64,000 nt of DNA from Aquatica leii (Eukaryota; Arthropoda; Insecta; Coleoptera; Lampyridae). The notes beneath the pieces are model-generated. The model worked only from the letters and a program-made list of their open reading frames with translations, searched no databases and was not told the origin of the DNA. Every line of letters starts with the position of its first letter. The first letter of the stretch is position 1. Location: assembly GCA_035610365.1 (NCBI GenBank), contig CM069436.1, forward strand, positions 4,578,937 to 4,642,936, written 5' to 3'. Below are positions 23,461 to 36,541 of the stretch, one piece after another. A program made the position numbers and the translations under genes.

Positions 23461-26045
23461 CAGTGTGTCCCAACGATCTGGGGGTTAAAGATTACGCCTA
23501 TACTGTTGATTTAAAAAAATATATTATAACAGATTCTTGTAGTCGACAACGAGGAGCATCTCGTAAAAATATGTTGGTGTATACAGGGTGGCCCATTTTC
23601 GAGTACCACACCAAACTTGTGTTTTCTTAAACGGAATGCCCTATATATTTTTATATATTTGAATTCTCTGTTAAATACTGAGCAAAATGATATTAAGTAT
23701 TATGGATCTACGACCAACGGTTCCTGAGTTATTGACATTTTTATGTAAAAAAATGAGTCAATTGAGTAGGCTCCTGTTCCGCCATCTTTAAATATATCGA
23801 AGTGAAATTTTGGTATTTGTATTTCTAATATGTCTAGTATTGACCTCTATACTCAAATTGCAGACTCTTTTCTCTACATATACAGGGTGGTCCATTTTGC
23901 GCAATGTTATTTTTCTCAATTTTTTTAAATGGCACACCCTATATTTTATTACAGATTTGAATAGCATTTTTTACGAGCTTTCAATAGATACTCACTTTAT
24001 ACTACCTATTTCTAAGTGTTTTTGAATTATTTAGTCTTAAAGTTGAAAATTGCAAAATTTTGTTACTTTTCTTGAATTTTCTTCACATCATAGTAGCCCG
24101 ATTTCCGCTTGTCCCTTTCTGTTCCTTAGCAACTTAACAAATGAAAGTCTCTTATTGTCAATAGTTCGTGAAATCAGTGTTGATAGTAATCTGCATAGTT
24201 ACCTTGTTAATAACTAGTTATCTACTTATTGTGCGATGAATTTGTCAAAAGAAGAGCTGATTAATATGACCTATGCTTTAGGAGAGGCTGAAAGGAACTG
24301 CTTGTTGGCGTCACGAATTTATGAACAAAAGTACCATTTTGCTAGACATCAAGATCTGAAGCGTTTGAACATCTTCGAGAACGATTTGAAAACACAGGAA
24401 ATGTCAAATATAAAAAAAGAGATGTAGAGCAACGTACAGTTACAAACGACGAAAACGAGTTGACAGTTTTATTAAGTGTATAAGAAAATCCTCACGTAAG
24501 TGTTCGTCAGATCGCGGAGCAAGTAGATCTTAGCAAAACTTCAATACAAAGAATTATAAGCAAACATAAATTTCACCCATACCATTTGTGCTTGCATCAA
24601 AGCCTACGACCGCAAGATTTCGCATTTTGCAATACTATTATAGAAAAAATTAACGAACAACCCAATTTTATTGACTTTGTGCTATTCAGCGACGAAGCAA
24701 GTTTTAATAACGTAGGAGTCGTTAATAAACATAATATGCACTATTACTCCGTTGAAAATCCACACTGGGTACGACAGATAGACTACCAGAATCAGTGGAC
24801 TGTGAATGTGTGTGGTGGTATTATCAATACGAATGTAATAGGACCTTTCTTTTTCGATGGTTCCCTGACAAGCGAAAAATATCTGCAATTCCTTCACGAA
24901 GATTTACCACAGTTGCTTGAAAATGTAAATCTACATACTCGACAAACTATGTATTACCAACATGATGGAGCCCCGCCGCAGTACCATAATCGAGTACGTC
25001 GGTATTTAGAACATTGGCGCGAAAATCGGTGGATAGGTCGCGGTGGTCCCATTGCTTGGCCAGCGAGATCACCCGATCTCACTCCCCTAGCCTTTTTTAT
25101 TTGGGGATATGTGAAACAGGAGGTGTATAAGGATTTGCCTACTACACCGGCCAATATAAAAGTTCGAATTGGAGAGGCCTTTCGAAGAATTCGAAGAACT
25201 ACCCTTCAAAATGTCAAAACAACATTCACTAGGCGGTTGGCAATGTGTATTGCTGAAAATAGAAACATTTTTGAACATTTAATATAAAATTTATAATTCA
25301 TTGTGTCCTTTAATTCCATTTTAAAGATTATGGTTATACTGTTCCGTTCTACGAGTAAATAATAGTTCCCCTTCTGTAGTCCATTGTTTCATTGTCCTAA
25401 TTTATTTTATAGACCCTTATTGTGACAAATTCAAGAAAAGTAACAAAATTTTGCAATTTTCAACTTTAAGACTAAATAATTCAAAAACACTTAGAAATAG
25501 GTAGTATAAAGTGAGTATCTATTGAAAGCTCGTAAAAATGCTGTTCAAATCTGTAATAAAATATAGGGTGTGCCATTTAAAAAAATTGAGAAAAATAACA
25601 TTGCGCAAAATGGACCACCCTGTATATGTAGAGAAAAGAGTCTGCAATTTGAGTATAGGAGGTCAATACTAGACATATTAGAAATACAAATACCAAAATT
25701 TCACTTCGATATATTTAAAGATGGCGGAACAGGAGCCTACTCACTTGACTCATGTTTTTACATAAAAATGTCAATAACTCAGGAACCGTTGGTCGTAGAT
25801 CCATAGTACTTAATATCATTTTGCTCAGTATTTAACAGATAATTCAAATATATAAAAATATATAGGGCATTCCATTTAAGAAAACACAAGTTTGGTGTGG
25901 TACTCGAAAATGGGCCACCCTGTATACACCAAAATATTTTTACGAGATGCTCCTCGTTGTCGACTACAAGAATCTGTTATAATATATTTTTTTAAATCAA
26001 AAGTATAGGCGTAATCTTCCACCCCCAGATCGTTGGGACACACGG
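23461..26045 (+). mobile_element. mariner/Tc1 element with about 620-bp inverted repeats
   Basis: A 2585-bp element flanked by TA (23459-23460 and 26046-26047). The arms are about 23461-24080 and 25427-26045 and match as inverted repeats over nearly their whole length. Both start CAGTGTGTCCCAACGATCTG or the variant CCGTGTGTCCCAACG. Each arm carries two internal copies of a TACAGGGTGG-CCATTTT motif, which suggests several transposase-binding sites. The single-gene interior lies between the arms. Confidence 0.92.
24236..25287 (+). pseudogene. DD41D-type mariner transposase, catalytic residue lost
   Basis: The N-terminal part (24236-24427, MNLSKEELINMTYALGEAER) is a helix-turn-helix of the mariner/Tc1 kind. 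After a shift and a stop at about 24481 comes VSVRQIAEQVDLSKTSIQRI. The catalytic half is one open frame, 24586-25287. LFSDEASF holds the first Asp and YYQHDGAPPQYHNRV the second. The third position falls in SPDLTPLAFFIWGYVK, 41 residues after the second Asp, where families of this spacing (rosa-like DD41D) have Asp; here it is Ala. Both the broken N-terminus and the Ala make it inactive. Confidence 0.85.
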
Positions 26046-29000
26046 TATGTTAAGGTTAATGCGCGCATTGATAAAATGTAGCTAAACGTTATACTTAAAA
26101 TGGTTTTTAATCAATCACGTGGAATTAAAGTAAGTAATCTTAAATTCTTATCAATAGACATTTGCTTATCGTTGAAGAAATTTTATGTAAGTTGCCTTTA
26201 ACACAACATTGTTTGGACAAAGAGAGATTTTGTAATCGTGTTTTTCAAAAACAAAATAAATTACGCTTTGATGTAAGCGGGTGGCTAGGATAGCAAGGGG
26301 AAAAGTGCGTTCATCTACGAGATAGGTAGAGACGCACCGTACGTACGTGTTCGGAATAGTGTTTGCGTTGACAAAGTGGAGAATGTTTAAAAACTATGTC
26401 AAAAGACTTTATAGATAAGCTTTGTCGACCTCGCCAATATTAACGCTTTTAACACAAGAATCAATTGATATGGTCAGATAGTTTTTTATATTGTTAAACG
26501 AAATCAGTCATTAGTCAAACAATTGATTTAGTACCAATGACGACGCTTAACGACATGACCACATGGTTAACTACATTATCAAACTAAACAACGATTTGTG
26601 AAGACCAAATATTAAACAAATTTGATCCTGGATGTTGTCTCAAACTCGCTTCAAAAATTGTTGATCTCCTAACCTAATTTGTTGTTGATGTATTTGTTTT
26701 AACACGCTTCATGTAAATACGTCTGAAATTGTAGTAGAGAATTGCTGAAAGTAAACCGCTTACAAAAACAATAAATAACTATTTTTTGTACAAGCTATTT
26801 GAAGTAATATAATTCTTAGTTTATGCATAAATTTTGAGTCGTTCTGTAGCTCGTTGTATTGATCATAGTTGACGAAATAAATTAGTCAACGTGTCTATTA
26901 CATAATTAAAAATTGAATTCGTTTCAGACTTAGATGTGAAGAATCTGCAAATCTCGTTACTACTATTTTTCTTCTTCTACTTTAGCGAGAGTAAATCTGA
27001 AAATTGTACCGTAACAGAAAAGAAGTCAGCACAGTCACAGCAAACTATATTTTTTCTGACGTTTATTTTAACGTTTACTTTCGTTGTGACTTTCTACATG
27101 TTTATGAGGCGTTGTTTTGATTTTTTTTTTAAATTTTAATTAATTTAATTGATTGAAAATTCTTTAAAAAATGAGAGTGGTATAAACGAATTTTATATAG
27201 AATATAAAGAATCATTAATATAAAATAAAGCAGTGCTCGGATAATTGAAAATGACAGAGCCCCAAAAACATTTTACTTTTTCATCAATAAATAAAAATAA
27301 AATTAAGAAGAAAACTTGTAATAAAATCTGAAATTGTTAGTTTTATTCAACTCTTCAAATCCTTAAGTAATCAAGAAACTATAGAATCGTTTTTTCCAAA
27401 AATTACAAGCATAAATTAACCGATCGTTACTAGTAGGAAGATAATTGGAACACCCTTGTTTACCGATATTAAGTTTTACAAACGTAACAACAAATGATCC
27501 AAAAAACCATATAGATCTTGCTAATAAAATCCTAAATTATCAAAATGTATTATGACTGTTTACGATTACGTTCCTGTGCCAAATTACGACAAAATAAACA
27601 ACTCTAATTAAATTTACAACTCGAATAGAATTTATTTTGACCGAGCACTATAATATCCAATATTTCCATTTTTTTTATTTATTCGAATAATTCTAATCTT
27701 AATGCGCATATTTTGAAACTGCTGGAATGGTTATAAATAATTCGATTAAAATGTTAACCAAAAACTGCAAGGAAGTCAGTTTTGATAAAGTCTAGACCGT
27801 TTCCGTTTAATAATTCGGCAATTTAATCCCAGCCAAATATTTTGATAAGAGAGAGGTACATATAGGTATTTATAATGGTAGATTATTGTTTTTATTACGT
27901 GTTCTTCACTAGCATTGTGTTTTGAAATGTATGTAAATGAAAAACGAAATTTAATGAAATCTTAAGATTGTTATTTATAAAATGTAGAGATAAATATTAA
28001 AAAAAACATGCAAATATCAAAGGTTAATTTGATTTTTTTGATTTAAAGTGAAATATGATGTACCTACTACAAGCAAATTTAGTAATCTTAATAATAGATT
28101 ATTTAACTACACTGTAAACAAAAAAATTCTCTAAATTATATTTTTGACAACGAATGTCAACTTGTGTTTACTTTACAACATTTTCATTATTTTTTGTATT
28201 GTCTTTCTTAGAATATGTTTGTTTATATTTTACGAATATACACTATTATTACTTAAATACTTAGACATTGTTTTGAATTTTTAAATTTTGATCGATACAA
28301 TTGTGTAATTCTGTTTGTTCGATTTGTATTAGATTTAATCATATCACGTTTACTTTTTTATGATTTCGATTGAAGATGGCATTGATAATAACAAAACAAC
28401 AACAGAAAACTTCTATTTTGTTGCTAAGTATCAAAGCTTTCAAACAACATCGATTGCCTACTCTTAAAACAGAAAAACCGCATCAGAGCTTACTACGATT
28501 AATATTATTATAACAAAATTACAACCAAATCGATTTTTATTTAATAAAGTGTATTGTTAAAACAAAAGTGTTTAAGTAACATTTATAAAACACAACAATA
28601 ACGTTTTTTGTTTAATTTTGTGAAATAAAATAATTGATAAGGCATTCTTTGATAAAGCTTTAACACGGTTAAAGCGTAGTAGTAAAGAAGGTCAGGTGCT
28701 TAAAAACAATTTAATTTGCAGTAGAAAAATCTATCCATTAGTCATTTTTATTTATTGGAATCGATTTAACATTTTTCATCAATTAAAGTGAGTACCTGTA
28801 GTTGTGTATCAATAAACGCGATTACCTTTACGTTTTCTTTTTTCTAATTGTCATTGTTTTTTTAGCGATATTTTATTATTGGTTGGTACGATCGCCTTTT
28901 TTATTTTAGAATTAATTTATCCATTTTTCATTGTTTCTATATGTATACGGACGTATTGTGACATTGAAAATAACAAAGCGCAATTTCAAATTTATGATAA

Positions 29001-31215
29001 TTCTAATTATTAATTGTGATAACTTTAATCAAAAGTATGAAAATGCAAAATTATACTTTGTTTTATCTAATCGTTGCATTAAATGAATGAAAGCGTTTAT
29101 GTTGCAACCTTGTTACAAATGTTGAAAACTTTTTTCCCACAATAAAAACATTAATTTTAGTGAATGGTTTAAGTAGGCGTTGTTCTATTGTTAACCAGTT
29201 TAGTGTTTACAAAATTAGACGAAAGTATTCAAAAAGGTGACGTTTGTTCATTTTCATTTTATAACCAAAACGGATTTGAGTCTTTTGCCAATAATATTTT
29301 GTTAAATTACTAATTAAGAAACAGTTTTTAAATTACACAAAAAAATTTTTTTTTCTTCATAATATGGTTATTTGTATACCATTAAACTAAACTGTTTACA
29401 GCTAGAATAGCGCAACAGTGAGTGTAATAAGCATAAATATTATTGTTGCAGTTAGCGGTGTAAAATAAATATTAAGAAACAAGTGCGCTTTTTTTATCAA
29501 CATTGTTAGAATTGTTTTTGTCTCGGCAAATAATTTGGTCGCCGTTTTCTATGAATATTTTAGGTTGGGACTTACCTTAGCCGTGGTTTGGATATTTGTG
29601 TTATTTTTTACACTACTATCTTTGATTATAACAAACTTAACTTGGTACGACCTAATTTTATTCTACTTGTCAATAAACAGCGATATTCTTTAATTTATAA
29701 TATAGATTATACACAACAAAATGGCTGCCGATAATATTTATACGACATTGAAGCTTCAAATAAATAATGGTGCATACAATGTAAAGAAAGAGCCACTATC
29801 GTAGGAAAATTTTGACCTAAGTACCCGGTAACGGGCAAATTTTTCTTATGCTATAACATTTGTTTGGGAGGGTCCCAAACTGGAAACAAAATGAAGAGTT
29901 TTATTTTTATAACCTGTTTCTAACGCCTCTAACACCTTTTAAAATGGCTGACGGTTCCTTAACGAATAAGAATCCTCGTCGGTACCTAACTAAATTCGAC
30001 AACGTTTTTCTGCATTTTCAAAATTTGTAGGTACCTAAGCGATGACTGCGTCGGCTCGATTACTTTCGACTTTTTTTTTAAGAAAATGATTTAAAATGGC
30101 GGTCGCATTAAACTTAAATCCCACGGCCAATTTGATTTTAATATTTAAATAAATTATTTTACAGTTAGGTTATTATTCGCGTTTTCTATTTATTTACAGT
30201 TAAAATTTGCTTGGTACATTGAGTCCGGTAAACGTCGAATTTAAAACTTTTTTTTATACTAAACGTGCTTAAAAAAATTATTTTTTTTTATGAACGTAGA
30301 TACATGTGCCTCATGATACAACTTGCGCATGTCTTAATGCAATTGCAGTTAGCGATGCACTCTATAGGCAAACCTCTACAAGTTTTACCCTACCACAAAT
30401 TTAGCTCACGGTTAGCTTGACATTTATATGTTAATGTTAGATATTTACATTGCAGTTTAACCTAAACCTAGAATTACGCCTTTAGGAGTCTATTTTTTTT
30501 AATCTATTAAATTTTAAAAATAATTAGGTTACGATTTTTTTTGCATATCGGAAGTATTCGTTGCAAAAATGTAACATGGTTAATTTGACCCGAATTGGGA
30601 CATACGGGTACAAAACCGCAATTAATGAAAGGATTTAAAATTGATACCAGTAATTAAACGGATTTTTTTTAAACATTTTTTTTTAATGCGAGTATCCTAT
30701 GAAATGTTTTTCGTTTCCGGAACGAAATCAATGGAAAATTACGGAGAAAACGCCCAAATTAAACGACGCTATTAAAAAATAAGTAAATCGCGCGCGTGTA
30801 AATGTGTATTGTCGTTATTTTATGTTGCGCCAAAGTAGAAAATTTCGTCTTTTACACAAAGAAAATATGAAAGGTTATAGAATTCGGCGCGGTCAGTCGA
30901 AAATGCTACTACGACGCATTTAAAAAAGTGCATCTTAAAAAATCATTAACTGCACCCGGAAGAAAAGAAACCGCAGGAATGCGAAAAAAGTTGTAAAAGG
31001 GTTTGTTTTAGGAAACGAATTTAAGCAAACGCATTTTTAAAACGTATGTAGGACAAATACATTCACACAAGTTAAAAAAAATTGAGAAAATCCTTGAAAT
31101 CTGCAACAGGTTACACATGCATTTGCAAAGTTATCCTTGAAACGAACCGATTTCCCTGACAGATTTTTCTACGTAATTTTGATCAAAGCTTTTTGGATAG
31201 CGTTTAGGCACTCAC
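26046..31215. other. 5' part of E93 intron 1, few recognisable repeats
   Basis: The region is long, AT-rich, and has no gene or complete transposon that I can recognise, apart from the direct-repeat copy at 26680-26766. Its position just downstream of the first coding exon makes intronic regulatory elements likely, but no specific binding site can be assigned by eye. Confidence 0.5.
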
Positions 31216-31309
31216 CTACTATGTAAACCATATTTTTTGTCCATCTTTGTAGTTCTCTTCTAATATATCGTTTCTGTTGGATACATCGCGAATACGAGCA
31301 GTCCGCCAT
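31216..31309 (-). CDS. E93: E93 exon 1: first coding exon (31 residues)
   Basis: The ATG at 31309-31307 opens a short exon. It starts MADCSYSRCIQQKRYIRREL and ends TKNMVYIV, plus one base of a Gly codon, at donor GTGAGT. Its 94 nt join exon 2 in frame to read MVYIV-GLERIAEELMG. The C4-x4-C9 pair followed by a basic RRELQRW helix is the conserved start of E93/Mblk-1 and matches the layout of the LCOR/LCORL long-isoform N-terminus. It is too short for ordinary ORF finding and was located by the family pattern and splice phase. Further 5' non-coding exons may exist. Confidence 0.92.
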
Positions 31310-34300
31310 TTTTCCGAGGCGCTAAGTTTGCTACACTGTGCGCGACGCTATGTATAGTACAAACAGAAATAATTCGGCCCATCGCAAATAAAATCATTCA
31401 TTACACTAAAATATTTAACTATGCGCCTTTTGAGGCTTATTTTCACTCGGAGTTTTTCGAATTTCTTAAACTGGGAAAATAAAAGACACTGGCTCCAATT
31501 ATGTATATCCTTAATGTTTAATTTCTAAACGACGTTTGTTCCAATTTAAATTTATAAACAAAACCACTTGTTTGAACTCGGCCGTTTTACGCGCTTAAAA
31601 CAAAAGTCACTCGCCTTCTTTGATTCATTAAAATATTGCACTAACTTTATAGCGTACTTAAATAAAACTTAAGAACACTTTTACGTTACTTAATTTACGT
31701 ATATCACGTGCTTTTTTAAATTTAGAAGTACAACACTTAAATTTAATTTGTATCACATTATTTTAATAAAACGAACGTTTTTTTTTCTCAAAGCGCACAC
31801 GTTAAATCGGCTCTATTTCGCGGTTTCTTCATAATTTAGTTTTAAATCGAGTCTCGTGTACTTCCGCCATTTTGTTGAATTCTGTAACAAAATTAATAGA
31901 ATTAGCAATTTTTTTGCGACTAATTAAAGATTTTTTTTTAATCGATTTTGAAAATTTTTGTTTAAGGACCTTACTTAAAACTATGCGTGCAGTTAAAACG
32001 CATTCTAAACTCTTTCGATAAAAGCTCCTATAAATTTTGTCCGAAATCTAAAAGCTCTTCTAAATGCCGAAGTAATATGGTCTATACAATGCAACGTCAC
32101 ACTCTGACGCAACAAGTACGACGCCACTCGGCGTCTACATGCACTTGCATTTTCCCTCTCCTTTCGGTTTTCCTCTCCTTCCGTATCTAATGCATCCTCC
32201 CGTCCTTGTTACATGCATTCGTCCATACTAACAAACGCCCGTCTTTGTCTCGCTCTAGCAAAACGCATGCAAGTTTCCACTTAGAAAAAAAATAGCCGTC
32301 GTCTCTTTTCAACGGCGCACTCTTTATCTATCGTTCGATACCCGTCCTTTTCTAACGTATAAACGTTTTCTATTCGCATTCTTAGCTACGTTTTAATATG
32401 ATAGGTTAAAATAATTTTCCTCTTTGTTTAAATTGATGCGTTTTCTTTCTTTATTTGACCGCGGCCTCTTTTTAACTTAATTGCGTCTTTTTTCTTCCTA
32501 GTTCTGTTTATAACTAACTTATTCTGTCTTTGTTCAACTTTTCGTGTTCTAATTCTAAATTTTCCCACTAGTAAAGTTTAACGTATCTCTTTTTAAATAT
32601 TTTATTCTATCTTACTTTCTTCTCTCTTCAAATACGACAGCGTGTGTCCTTTATTAAACCAGTTTTTTAACATCTAAAATATTGGCTTTTCTTTGTAACA
32701 ACTACACATTATCCACATTCTTCCCCATCAAGGTTAGAATAGTGCATAAAAATACGTTTAGCTAACGAATTATCTATTTTGCAAAGAAGTCGCGGTAGCC
32801 TTGTGGAAAAATCATTTTTTAAATGTCAAAAGAATTGCCGATGATTCACATTCTCAAATTGACGCAATTCGTAATTTCGTTTCAAGGCTGAAAAAATTTG
32901 AGTTAAATCGCAATTTTCTTTGTGTTTTTTTACGACTGGGCGCAAAAAATGTAAAATTTTCGCTGCACCGTTTGGGTGCATTTAGTAACAAGGGGAGAAG
33001 CTAGGGATCAAAAAGTGCGATCAATAGCGCTCCTGCTTCTTAGACCCTCCACAATTGCAGGGAAGCGCTGTCAAAACTACCCTCGCAAAAAATAAATACT
33101 TTAGATGTGTAAGCACACGCATCTATCTTTCACTTACATTTCTCCGAGTTGCGGTTTTTTGTACCTTGCGTTACAACCCTAAATTTGACAAATTAAAAGG
33201 GGCGCGTTAGTCGTATACAAATAGGGTGGATATATAAATATTGACATTACGTTCTAAAAACGCTTTTTTTAAGACTCATACTTAATTCGAAAATGGGTAG
33301 TTATCGATTACGTAAGCATGGAAAAAAAGTTACGCATAATACTACAAATGTTATTATATAATGTATATTTAGGTCAACCCGTATTTTAGAATAAGTTGTT
33401 TCTTTCGGGCAAAGGAAATGCCTCGAGCTTTTGCGGTTTCGTAGTGCGTACGTTTCGCAACTGCGTTACTTATCAATTTTCGAATTTTTATAAAACTTTA
33501 TCATAGTGTGTTGCATGTTTTTTGGCGGTTATGAAAAAATACACAGTCGCTTTGATAAACCACTTGATCTTCTAATAACCTTCAAAATTTGTTATTTGGT
33601 TTATCAGTGGCGTCACACGGTTTTTTTCTTAATTAATTTCGTTTCAAGGGTACTCGGTGCAATTTAGATAAGTCAAAACGGATTGGTGGAAAACGTCGCG
33701 TGTCGGTTACCCGAACAACTAACCCTTTTCATTCTCTTCGTTAATTATTTACTCGAGAAATCGTTTAACGAAGTTAAGGACGAAACAAATGTGCCAAAAA
33801 CGAGTTGCGGTTTTCGGAAAAACAAAGAATAGACAATTCGAAACGTTGTAGTCGTAGTAAAATGACTTCATTAAATAGCACCTCGTTACTTGTAATTATT
33901 TAAATAATATTATACAAAAATTTTGCAATATTTACAATAGTCGATGCATCGATTACAATACCAGCTTTATAAATTTTATCTATTAAAGTTATAAAAGCAA
34001 AAATAATCGTTTATATTTTCTAATGTTTATCTAGCGCATTTTCTAATAGATTTGGCGTCGAGGTTTTTATCAGTTTGAATACCCATATCAAAATTGGTTA
34101 CTAACGCTACTGTGCAAATACACTTAAACCACAAAAATATCGCTCGTTATCAGTTAGAATAGAAAAAAAAGCATTATTTACACACTTGTAGCTAAAATAT
34201 AGAAAATAGATTTCCACATCGAGTTGTTTACTTAAAATTTATTAAATGTCGTCAACGTCGTCGTCGAAAGAGTGCATACGATCGGTTTAAAAAAAAATTG

Positions 34301-36539
34301 ATTAAACGAATAAAAAAAATAAAATGGAACTATAGGTAACGAATTTTATATCGGGTAATTTTGCGATTTTCGTTTCTAAACAAAGGATTTCAGTATGCTT
34401 TGTTTTGAAGGCCAAAAACAATTTAAGTACTTACACTAAATATAAGCCTAAAAACGTTACCAAATAAATTGTTGCACTTGAACCAGTTTATCCTTTTAAC
34501 GTGGAAAAATTCAATCGCGCACTGGAAAAATTGTTTTTTTTTCATACACAAAATTACAATTTTATTTTATAAACAAACAAAAACCACAAATATCGGTACA
34601 TGTTTTCTATATTAAGTCACCAACTAGCAGAGTTGTGCACGACGTACTGTTGCATTATTACACCAAGTGCAATTGCAACGCGGTGCATATCTAGTACTGA
34701 CCTTGACACTCTTACATAGCTGCACTTTAGTTATTGCAATCCAACTCGTGGGGTACCTTATTGATTTTTTTATAGCTATTTTAGGACCTTAATTGAAGTT
34801 TCAAATTTACTTATAACACGCGGCCATCTTAATTTCGAGTTTCGATCGTATTAAAAAACAGGATATTATTATGTTACACACAAGCGTTCCACATCCGCAC
34901 GTTCGTTAAAATTTTCAGCAGAATATTTTTTTTCTGTAACTTGAATACAAAGAATAATTCTATAATAGCAGGTGTCGATGGAAAACTCGTCCGTTTATGA
35001 AATAAAGCAATAATGTCAAAAGCAATTGCCGAAACACATGCACCTGCCATGTTTTTTTTAAAATACTTATAATTCGTAAAACTTGTTAAAAACAATCGAT
35101 TAGCGTTAGTTAGAATTGGTAGGTACAGCGTTCATTTTGAATGTGACAAATATTTTTAGGGCAACAAAAGTAAAACATTATGGCGAGTTCTACGAAAATC
35201 TAACGAGCAATCGTCGTCAAAGAGAGTAGCGACCAAAAGACAAAGACGTAGATTCTACTGTTATAACTGTTTATAACGTCCAAAGCTACTTTTTTCAAAG
35301 TGCATAAACCACAAGTGTGCATTTTAGTATGGTTGATTAACAAAAATGGCTTTATACTAAGAAAAGATTCTTTTGCTTTTTATTATTAATTGCAGCCGTT
35401 CTTTGGTAAACGTTTCTCACGCACTTGAATCGACAACTAGCAATAATATATTGTAGTTACGTTATTGCAACTTAACATGGACGTAAAAATTTGAAAAAAT
35501 CTGGCTTTGTCTAATATGATTTATTTTATTAGCAAATTCGCAATCTAGACAAACTACTTTTCTGGACTACTTGTATAGCAGATTTTTATAGATCCAAGTT
35601 GGCGTAGTTAGAAAAAAATTTAAATTTCGTAGATGTCATTTTGTTTTTCACAAATGGAAGCTCGAATTTACGGAACATGATTTATAAAGTTTAAAGTTGG
35701 CGTTTTTTAATTTTTATTATTGCTCGAATCTCTAACCACGGTGATTTGTGAAGTCATTTAAGAGTGGATTTATGACACACAGTAAATATGCACATTTCTC
35801 CTTCTCCATGTCTTTCTCTTAGGATGAGGTGTGCCTAATTTGGGGATGTTTTTCTTTCCGTCTCAATTTGTTTGGCATACCACTTTACAAAAGCTACCAT
35901 TGTCATCATTAGAATTCCTATAAGGAGTGACTGTTGCAGCTTTTGATTCAGATAAGCTGACCCTTTTGAAGCGTTTTGTTTTAGACTTTTAACGTGCAGG
36001 TTTAAGTTGACAAACTTCAGTACTTTTAGTATTTTTCTGTTTCAAAGAATTTTTTTTCGATATTCTTAACTTTAGTATAACTAGGCTATAAAGAAGATAA
36101 TTTTTAACAGCGGTAATATATCGCAAAACAAGAAAGTTACTTGCTGCTATGTATCAGCTGTTTATTACGTGTCTTTAGTAATAAATTTTCACATTTCGTA
36201 GTTTCTTAGTAGCGCACTGTAAGCGAGTGTGCCACTAGCGGTATGATTGAGTAACCAGGTGCTTTGGACACCTGCTGTAAGTAGTTTAATTTTTTCGGAA
36301 CTTCCTCTCCACTAAACTGTTTGCCGATAAAATGGCGACTATTGCCATTGGTCTTTTTGCTAATTTAAGGTCATTGCAGCAAGTTAGCGGAGGCTGGGAG
36401 TGTTTCTGTCTATACTTAGTGAGGTTGATGACTTTAGTAGTTACATCTTATCTGCATTTCTTTAAATTAAGCCTTCGTCTTTATTCATTATCAGCTTTCA
36501 GCTCTATTAATTATATTCAGTCTTTAGCTACTGTTAGTG
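31310..36539 (-). promoter_or_regulatory. Presumed E93 5' UTR and promoter region
   Basis: The DNA directly upstream of the E93 start codon is free of recognisable transposons for about 5 kb. It is locally richer in GC between about 31.2 and 32.7 kb (CpG-containing words such as GTGCGCGACGCT and CGACGCCACTCGGCG). A pyrimidine-rich stretch ending in CATAG at about 31356 on the minus strand could be an acceptor for an untranslated exon. No TATA box or ecdysone response element could be assigned with confidence. No other gene was seen. Confidence 0.45.
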
Positions 36540-36541
36540 TA

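Larger units (their letters stand above)
23118..26766 (+). repeat. Direct repeat of about 85 bp flanking the mariner element
   Basis: The segment 23118-23201 recurs at 26680-26766 in the same orientation. Both contain GTCTGAAA.TGTAGTAGAG, AATTGCTGAAAGTAA and CCGCTTACAAA. The repeats lie outside the mariner element at 23461-26045 and are not its target duplication. They may be two members of an older unnamed repeat family. Confidence 0.7.
8395..31215 (-). other. E93 intron 1 (22.8 kb), packed with transposons
   Basis: The intron joins exon 1 (donor GTGAGT at 31215 downward) to exon 2 (acceptor TTCTAG ending at 8395) in phase 1. It hosts the nested elements between about 11.9 and 26.8 kb described separately. 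Because E93 reads on the minus strand, all these elements would be transcribed as part of its primary transcript. The stretch 8395-11830 carries no recognised gene or complete element. Confidence 0.85.
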
